64,000 bases of DNA, taken from the NCBI RefSeq assembly GCF_036865545.1, contig NZ_CP142208.1, positions 3,162,001 to 3,226,000 of the forward strand. Reading direction: 5' to 3'. This stretch comes from Erwinia sp. E_sp_B01_1. GTDB lineage: Bacteria; Pseudomonadota; Gammaproteobacteria; Enterobacterales; Enterobacteriaceae. The position numbers and the translations under genes were made by a program. Shown piece by piece: positions 58,350-64,000 of the stretch. Positions within the stretch are counted from its first letter, which is position 1. The number at the start of each line of letters is the position of its first letter. Below the pieces are notes generated by a model that worked only from the letters and a program-made list of their open reading frames with translations, did no database searches and was not told the origin of the DNA.

Positions 58350-59870
58350 TTAAAGGTGCAACGATGCTAAACGTAAAATTTCGTTTTGCGTTGTCGATTT
58401 TGTTTCTACTATGCCCGCAACCATGCCGTTACTCATTACCAAAATCCTGTCGGTAATCCCTATAAGCTCTGGCATCTCAGAGGAGATAATAATAATACCC
58501 TTGTCTTTCTTCGCCAGCTCTGAAATAAGCTGATAAATCTCAAACTTCGCCCCTACGTCAATGCCGCGTGTAGGTTCGTCCAGCATCAATATTTCTGGCT
58601 GCGTTAATAACCAGCGGCCAATAATGACTTTCTGCTGATTGCCCCCGGACAGCGAACCAATAGAAGTATGATGGCCGGGCGTTTTAACGCGCATCGAATC
58701 GATCACCCACTGGGTATCGCTCTTCATCCGGCTGTTATCCAGCAATCCGATACTGTTCTTGTATTTACGGATATTGGAGATCAGCGAGTTAAAACCGATA
58801 TCCAGGAAAGCATAGATGCCGGTTGCGCGACGCTCTTCGGTCACCAGGGCAAAGCCATGATTGATCGCTTCGTTAGCGCTGTGGTTATTAATTTGTTTGC
58901 CGTGCAGTTTAATCGTCCCGCCTGACTTCTCGCGGATCCCAAACAGCGTCTCAACGATATCGGTACGCTTGGCGCCTACCAGCCCCGCCACCCCCAGAAT
59001 CTCGCCTTTGCGCAGGTCAAAGGAAATATCCCGGATTGAAGGCTGACGCAGTGAGGTCAGATTACGTACCTCAAGAATAGTCTCGCCCGGTACGTTGGTT
59101 TTATCCGGGAAACGCTGATTCAGTGAACGCCCGACCATCATGGCGATGATCTTATCCATATCCAGCCCTTCCAGCGGCTGGGTGGCGATCCACTGTCCGT
59201 CGCGCAGAATCGTAATTTCATCACATAACTGGAAAATCTCTTCCATTTTGTGGGAGATATACACTATTCCACAGCCGCGATCTTTCAATTTACGGATAAT
59301 AGTGAACAGGTGGTTCACTTCTTTTTCCGTTAAGGAAGAGGTTGGCTCATCCATAATGACAATTTTGGCATCATAGGAAAACGCTTTGGCTATTTCGACC
59401 ATCTGCATCTGCGAAACTGACAAAGTGATCACTTTGTCGCGCGGATCGATATCGATATCCAGCTCGTCAAAAATAGCTTTAGTATCACGGTACATTTTAT
59501 CGTGATCGACGAAAAACCCTTTGCGCGGGTAACGCCCCAGCCACATGTTGTCCATTACCGTGCGCTGCAACACCAGGTTTAATTCCTGATGGACCATCGA
59601 CACGCCGTTTTCCAGCGCCTCTTTCGAACTTTTAAAATCGATTTCCTTGCCCTGGAAAAGGATACTCCCCGTATCTTTACTGTAAATGCCAAACAGGCAT
59701 TTTAATAACGTGGATTTACCCGCCCCGTTCTCACCCATCAGGGCATGCACGGAATGAGGGCGAATTTTCAAATTCACGTTGTCCAGCGCTTTAACGCCCG
59801 GAAATGACTTACTGACGTCAGTCATCTCCAGCAAATAGTCGCGCTGTGTTTGCACTTTATCACTGCCCAT
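58350..59870 (-). CDS. mglA: MglA, galactose/methyl-galactoside ABC ATPase
   Basis: The product is 506 residues (E. coli 506) with two ATPase halves. The first has Walker [10 protein letters not shown] (residues 44-52), signature [14 protein letters not shown] and Walker B VIMDEPTS; the second has the degenerate P-loop GLVGAKRTD and signature [15 protein letters not shown]. It powers sugar uptake with MglB and MglC. It follows mglB after 93 bases containing a perfect hairpin. Confidence 0.97.
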   Translation of the reverse strand: MGSDKVQTQRDYLLEMTDVSKSFPGVKALDNVNLKIRPHSVHALMGENGAGKSTLLKCLFGIYSKDTGSILFQGKEIDFKSSKEALENGVSMVHQELNLVLQRTVMDNMWLGRYPRKGFFVDHDKMYRDTKAIFDELDIDIDPRDKVITLSVSQMQMVEIAKAFSYDAKIVIMDEPTSSLTEKEVNHLFTIIRKLKDRGCGIVYISHKMEEIFQLCDEITILRDGQWIATQPLEGLDMDKIIAMMVGRSLNQRFPDKTNVPGETILEVRNLTSLRQPSIRDISFDLRKGEILGVAGLVGAKRTDIVETLFGIREKSGGTIKLHGKQINNHSANEAINHGFALVTEERRATGIYAFLDIGFNSLISNIRKYKNSIGLLDNSRMKSDTQWVIDSMRVKTPGHHTSIGSLSGGNQQKVIIGRWLLTQPEILMLDEPTRGIDVGAKFEIYQLISELAKKDKGIIIISSEMPELIGITDRILVMSNGMVAGIVETKSTTQNEILRLASLHL

Positions 59871-59929
59871 AATTCTACCCGGCTGAAAGTGGCGTGAAAT
59901 CAGGCAAGCCCAATCGCAAGCCTGGGAGT

Positions 59930-59949
59930 GGGCGCAGCAGGCTGCGCCC
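59930..59949. terminator. Intercistronic hairpin between mglB and mglA
   Basis: GGGCGCAGC and GCTGCGCCC form a perfect 9-bp stem separated by two bases. It has no T run. It probably protects the abundant mglB message from 3' decay and keeps MglB levels above MglA and MglC, as stabilising hairpins do in many binding-protein operons. Confidence 0.6.
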
Positions 59950-59963
59950 GGTACAGATCCAGA

Positions 59964-60959
59964 TTATTTAGAGAACTGAGCCAGATTTTCTTTATCAACC
60001 GGCACATAAGCTACGCGGACAACTTTGCCTTCCAGCTTATAATTGGTGCCTTCAGTAGCAGGTTTGCCATCCGCCAGGTTTTTCGCCATCTCAAAGGTGG
60101 CCTTAGCCTGGTTTTCCGCATCGTTCAGTACGGTACCGGCCATTGCGCCAGATTTCACCATCGCCAGCGCTTCTGGCAGGGCATCCACACCGAATACCGG
60201 CACGGAAGCTTTGTTATGGGATTTCAGCGCTTCTACTGCACCCATTGCCATCGCATCGTTGTTAGCGATAACCACTTCAATTTTGTTACCGTTAGGGCCG
60301 GACAACCAGGCATCCATCTTATCTTTCGCCTGAGCGGTATCCCACATAGCGGTATCAAGATGCAGCTGCTGGGTTTTCACGCCATCTTTATTCAGCGTAT
60401 CGATAACATATTTGGTACGGGCTTCGGCATCCGGGTGGCCTGGCTCGCCTTTCAGCAGCACAAACTGGATCACGCCATCTTTGTTCAGATCCCAGCCCGG
60501 TGAGGCTTTCCAGTGCTTCTCAATCAGCTCGCCCTGCTTCACGCCTGACTCTTTAGAATCGGTACCGACGTAATAGGCTTTGTCATAGCTGGCCAGCGCT
60601 TTCGCGGTAGGTTCTTTGTTGAAGAACACAATGGGAATATCGTTGGACTTGGCTTTGCTGATCACTACCGCAGCCGCAGCCGGGTCAACCAGGTTAATCG
60701 CCAGCGCTTTAACGCCTTTAGCCACCAGTACGTCAACCTGATCGTTCTGGGTTGACTGGCTGTTCTGGGAGTCGTTCATCAACAGCTGAATACCGGGGCT
60801 GTTTTTCGCTTCTTTCTCAATGTCTTTACGTACGACGGACATGAAGTTGTCATCGTATTTATAAATGGTCACACCGATACGGGTGTCGGCAGCTTGAGCT
60901 GTTGCACCAAACATCATGCTGGCAACCAGGGCAGTGAGCGTGAAAGCCTTCTTATTCAT
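59964..60959 (-). CDS. mglB: MglB, galactose/glucose-binding protein
   Basis: The product is 331 residues (E. coli 332) with a signal peptide ending AQA (about residue 23). The calcium site DLNKDGVIQ (157-165) and sugar-contacting residues ([23 protein letters not shown]) are conserved. It binds galactose and glucose in the periplasm for MglAC and for chemotaxis through Trg. It is first in its operon, with a leader of about 255 bases from the promoter at 61.2 kb. Confidence 0.97.
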   Translation of the reverse strand: MNKKAFTLTALVASMMFGATAQAADTRIGVTIYKYDDNFMSVVRKDIEKEAKNSPGIQLLMNDSQNSQSTQNDQVDVLVAKGVKALAINLVDPAAAAVVISKAKSNDIPIVFFNKEPTAKALASYDKAYYVGTDSKESGVKQGELIEKHWKASPGWDLNKDGVIQFVLLKGEPGHPDAEARTKYVIDTLNKDGVKTQQLHLDTAMWDTAQAKDKMDAWLSGPNGNKIEVVIANNDAMAMGAVEALKSHNKASVPVFGVDALPEALAMVKSGAMAGTVLNDAENQAKATFEMAKNLADGKPATEGTNYKLEGKVVRVAYVPVDKENLAQFSK

Positions 60960-61214
60960 GGTATCTCCGGTTTTTTTTGTAGGGTCTTACTCAACGTACC
61001 GTCCGAACCCGTCGGGGATGGCAGCACGTTAATTTTCCGGCCAGGCATAATGTTATTTAAACGTTAAGCAAAGCCGCTTATTTGTTTATACAAAACCCGA
61101 CTTCCTTGTTCGGTAAGGCTCCAGAAAGCTGTGTAATGAACTGTTTCAGCGGGAGTACGATGACCGGTAACAGGGGAACCGGCCACGTTACATAATGTTT
61201 CACTCCCCGTAAGC

Positions 61215-61282
61215 TGCTGCCATCATAGAGAAGGCGATGTTAATTAACTGTGAATTTACTCACAAATTGAAAACGGTTACAC
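61215..61282 (-). promoter_or_regulatory. mglBAC promoter: -10 box, perfect CRP site and GalS/GalR operator
   Basis: On the minus strand a -10 box TATGAT lies at 61222-61227, giving a start near 61215. A perfect CRP site TGTGA-N6-TCACA lies at 61249-61264, centred 41.5 bases upstream. A GalR/GalS operator GTGTAACCGTTTTCAA lies at 61267-61282 and overlaps the stop codon of galS. The leader to mglB (60960-61215) contains no gene. Confidence 0.85.
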
Positions 61283-62317
61283 CGCAGAATCGCTCGAGTT
61301 AGTGACCGGGGCCACATTTTGACGCGTCGCGACCGAATGGCGGCGAACCAGCGTCGGCATAAAGCAATGCTGTGCCGTTTCATCCAGCTCGCCTGCTGCG
61401 CCTTTCAGCGCCAGCTCTGTCGCAAGTTTTGCCATTGAAACAATGGGATACCGTACCGTCGTTAGCTGAGGATCGGTATAACGGGAGATCGGGATGTCGT
61501 CAAACCCCACCACTGAAATATGCTGTGGCACGGCAATGCCGTTGTCTTTCAGGGCCGCCAGTGCGCCAGCCGCCATGCTGTCGTTATAGGTAAAAACGGC
61601 GGTCAGATGCAGATTACGCCCCAGCAACTCCACCATCGCCGCCTCTCCTCCCTGCATATCCGGCTCGGCGCTGGCTACCCAGCTCTCCGGCGCGGTTATC
61701 CCCTGCTCTGCCAGCGCCTGCTGCCAGCCATCCCGGCGCTGTTCAACGTCTTCGATAGGGTGGCAGGAGCCCAGATAGCCAATACGCTGATGCCCCTGCT
61801 GTTGCAGCATCCGGGTGGCCATCAGTGCCCCGCTGATATTGTCCAGACAGACACAGCGATGCGCGTAACCAGGTATCAGGCGGTTGATCAGTACCATGCC
61901 CGGCACCTGATCCATCAGCGAGCAGAGTTCCTCATCCCCAAGGGCTTTGGCATGCACCACCAGCGCATTGCAACGCTGTCGGATCAGCACCTCAATGGCA
62001 TGTCTCTCTTTGTCGGCTTCATGATAGGAATTGTTGATAAGCACATGTTTTTGCATACGTTGTGCAACGGTATCCACCGCTTTCACCAGCGCACCAAAAA
62101 AAGGATCTGACACGTCCATCACCACCACTCCGATGGTGTCACTGACCTGGGTGGCCAGAGCCTGTGCATTGGCGTTCGGACGGTAGCCAAGTTTTTCCAC
62201 GATATGCAGAACCATGTCGCGTGTTTCAGGAGTGACAGCGGCGCTGTTGTTCAGCACCCGTGACACTGTTGCTACGGATACTCCGGCCTCACGGGCCACA
62301 TCACGGATGGTAATCAT
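61277..62317 (-). CDS. galS: GalS, repressor of galactose uptake genes
   Basis: The product is 346 residues, the E. coli length, with a LacI-type helix-turn-helix ([20 protein letters not shown]) and hinge followed by the sugar-binding domain. It represses mglBAC and itself, relieved by galactose or fucose. Its stop codon lies inside the mgl operator. Confidence 0.95.
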   Translation of the reverse strand: MITIRDVAREAGVSVATVSRVLNNSAAVTPETRDMVLHIVEKLGYRPNANAQALATQVSDTIGVVVMDVSDPFFGALVKAVDTVAQRMQKHVLINNSYHEADKERHAIEVLIRQRCNALVVHAKALGDEELCSLMDQVPGMVLINRLIPGYAHRCVCLDNISGALMATRMLQQQGHQRIGYLGSCHPIEDVEQRRDGWQQALAEQGITAPESWVASAEPDMQGGEAAMVELLGRNLHLTAVFTYNDSMAAGALAALKDNGIAVPQHISVVGFDDIPISRYTDPQLTTVRYPIVSMAKLATELALKGAAGELDETAQHCFMPTLVRRHSVATRQNVAPVTNSSDSAV

Positions 62318-62406
62318 GGGCGATCGCCCTGGGAGAATAAGTTTTGCATAGCCCTTCCTGACACTGTGTTCTGAGGGCTATTCTGGCAGGGGTTGCGGTG
62401 AGGCTA

Positions 62407-62441
62407 CGTGAATCTCGTCACAAGGATGAAAACGGTTACAT
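62407..62441 (-). promoter_or_regulatory. galS control region: CRP site and GalS operator
   Basis: CGTGA-ATCTCG-TCACA (62407-62422) fits a CRP site and ATGAAAACGGTTACAT (62426-62441) a GalR/GalS operator. The two sit about 90-125 bases before galS in the same order as at mgl, so galS is likely CRP-activated and self-repressed. Confidence 0.75.
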
Positions 62442-62468
62442 ACAATTCTGCAACCTTTGTGACGGCTG

Positions 62469-63632
62469 TCATCCTTCGCGCAGGCTTTTTTGCTGTGGCT
62501 CCCCGCCGGTCAGGACGGTGAGTTTGCGCCAGAGTGCTTCAACCGGCCCCTGGCGGAAGGTTCGCAGCCAGATAACGGAGAACAGCAGGTTAACCAGCCA
62601 GACGGCAGGCACCACCGCAAGGAGTTGCAGACGGTCGAGCTGATTGAACCAGCCCAGGCGATCGAACAGGGTGGTGCAGATCAGCGTCTGTAACAGGTAA
62701 TTGGATAACGCCATCCGCCCCACGCAACTGATGGCATGAGTGATTTTCAGCGGAGCCAGCACAGGCCAGAAGCCGTAGCAAAGCGCAGCATAGCCTGTGG
62801 CCTGAAGCGGCGCGCCGAGTTCCCGCGGCACCTGTAAAAAGAAGGCGGCCCAGCGGAATTCCCAGCCTGTCGCCCACTGCAGGTAGATAGCGGGAAGTTC
62901 CAGCATCCAGGCTAGGGCAATCAGCGTCAGGCCGGTGCGGCGATAGTGCGTCAGGCTGCGGTTGCCCTGTAACCAGCCATTCCTCATCAGCGCGCCGCCG
63001 ACCATCATCAATCCGGCAAGCTGCCAGCCATACTGCGCAGCCAGCGCCATCAGGCTGGAGGAGAATCTGTCCAGCCTTCCCTGCACCGCCTGCCAGCCGC
63101 CCTGGGTATGCCAGAAGGTTTCATACTGTACGCTGGCAATTCCCGGCAGCCATGAGCTGTTTGGCTCCGGGCCGGTGCCCATCCCCAGCACGATCAGCAC
63201 CGCGCTGCCCGCGATATAGAGCATGATGCCGGTGTTCAGTAACTGTCGGGAAGTGGGCACGTCGCGGATCATTCTCCACACCACCAGCCCAACCAGGCCG
63301 TAGTCGAGCAGGATGTCGCCATCCCAGAAGAAAATGTTGTGAATTATCCCGACAGCCATCAGCCAGACCAGGCGTGACTGCAACCACTTTTTACCGCGAG
63401 GCAGCAAAAGTTGCAGGCTGGCACCGAACAGCAGCGCAAACAGACTGAGGAATTTAACCTGAGCAAACAGATCCATCGCCGCCCAGGTCAGGGCATCACT
63501 GAAGGAAGCCGTACCCTGCCAGGCGGGATTGAGATAGGCTGCCGAAGGCAGCCCGAAAGCGACGATATTGAGTAACAGGATCCCCAGAATGGCCAGACCA
63601 CGAATAAAATCCAGCGTCTGAATGCGTGGCAT
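62469..63632 (-). CDS. yeiB: YeiB, DUF418/DUF405 membrane protein
   Basis: The product is 387 residues (E. coli 385) with about ten hydrophobic segments, the N-terminal DFIRGLAILGILLLN and the C-terminal RMALSNYLLQTLICTTLF of the DUF418 family. The family resembles acyltransferases of the membrane; the role is unknown. It starts 20 bases after folE and is likely co-transcribed with it, as in E. coli. Confidence 0.93.
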   Translation of the reverse strand: MPRIQTLDFIRGLAILGILLLNIVAFGLPSAAYLNPAWQGTASFSDALTWAAMDLFAQVKFLSLFALLFGASLQLLLPRGKKWLQSRLVWLMAVGIIHNIFFWDGDILLDYGLVGLVVWRMIRDVPTSRQLLNTGIMLYIAGSAVLIVLGMGTGPEPNSSWLPGIASVQYETFWHTQGGWQAVQGRLDRFSSSLMALAAQYGWQLAGLMMVGGALMRNGWLQGNRSLTHYRRTGLTLIALAWMLELPAIYLQWATGWEFRWAAFFLQVPRELGAPLQATGYAALCYGFWPVLAPLKITHAISCVGRMALSNYLLQTLICTTLFDRLGWFNQLDRLQLLAVVPAVWLVNLLFSVIWLRTFRQGPVEALWRKLTVLTGGEPQQKSLREG

Positions 63633-63652
63633 GCGGGGTTCCTGTCAGTGGA

Positions 63653-64000
63653 TCAGCTGTGACGAACCGCGCGCAAAAACTCCTGGCGGGTATTCTGACT
63701 CGATTTGAACAGCCCACCCAGCGAGGTGGTGGTGGTTGCGCTGGTGGCATCACGGATACCGCGCGCTTTCACGCAATAATGCACCGCATCAATGGAGACG
63801 GCGACATTGGTGGTGCCCAGCAGCGTTTGCAGCGCCACCAGAATCTGCTGCGTCAGACGTTCCTGCACCTGGGGGCGTGAGGAGAAGAACTGCACGATGC
63901 GGTTAATCTTCGACAGGCCGATCACTTTATCTTTCGGGATATAGGCCACGGTGGCCTTGCCATCAATGATCACAAAGTGATGCTCGCAGGTGCTGGTCAG
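63653..64000 (-). CDS. folE: GTP cyclohydrolase I, C-terminal part, cut by window end
   Basis: The frame is open to the window edge, so the N-terminal half is missing. Present are the zinc and active-site segments CEHHFV (Cys and His), the second zinc Cys in [12 protein letters not shown], and [10 protein letters not shown], with the ending [15 protein letters not shown] of the enterobacterial enzyme. It turns GTP into dihydroneopterin triphosphate for folate. It lies upstream of yeiB. Confidence 0.96.
   Translation of the reverse strand: MTSTCEHHFVIIDGKATVAYIPKDKVIGLSKINRIVQFFSSRPQVQERLTQQILVALQTLLGTTNVAVSIDAVHYCVKARGIRDATSATTTTSLGGLFKSSQNTRQEFLRAVRHS

Overview
The window is a stretch of enterobacterial chromosome. 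Its backbone follows the E. coli K-12 order from yegH to folE: yegH, asmA, dcd, udk, dgcE, yegD, mdtABCD-baeSR, trhP, cyaR, yegS, fbaB, thiDM, mrp, metG, yohJK, cdd, maeA, sanA, mglCAB, galS, yeiB, folE. Codon use is GC-rich. Several E. coli neighbours (alkA, yegI, yegP, the rcn/yeh block) are absent and replaced by other genes. This fits a plant- or environment-associated member of the Erwiniaceae (Erwinia/Pantoea group). That placement is an inference from protein similarity recalled from memory, not from a database search.

Region 1 (1-24.6 kb) is nearly all backbone. It holds envelope assembly (asmA), pyrimidine salvage (dcd, udk), a large diguanylate cyclase (dgcE), and the MdtABC/MdtD efflux operon with its two-component system BaeSR. 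After these come the tRNA-hydroxylation gene trhP, the small RNA CyaR with a CRP-type promoter, and the lipid kinase yegS. yegD and baeS are each broken by one missing base in a G run.

Region 2 (24.6-37.6 kb) mixes accessory and core genes. There is an rsp-type sugar-acid cluster (rspB, an MFS transporter, ydfI, rspR; no rspA), a FUSC-family exporter, and an unrecognised two-gene module with a palindromic operator. Then come fbaB, an orphan SGNH-like gene and thiMD. The TPP riboswitch ahead of thiM sits inside a perfect 30-bp inverted repeat.

Region 3 (37.7-45.7 kb) is an AT-richer islet between thiM and mrp. It contains a small protein with two internal repeats and no ordinary start codon, a complete IS3-family element, an HNH-type nuclease gene, a Rap1a/Tai-like immunity gene and an inverted second IS end. 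It also carries two copies (one decayed) of a pair that resembles STM2901 plus DUF1493, a frameshifted gene, a CynX-type transporter and a GNAT acetyltransferase. The mix suggests repeated gain and loss of small toxin/immunity or defence cassettes.

Region 4 (45.7-64 kb) returns to backbone. The exception is an insertion at 54.4-57.3 kb, where two unrecognised genes are bounded on both sides by copies of a ~177-bp palindromic repeat. A third full copy lies at 25 kb, and compensatory base changes between copies indicate that the repeat folds as RNA or DNA. The mgl/galS block keeps clear CRP and GalS sites. Both ends of the window cut genes: yegH at the left and folE at the right.
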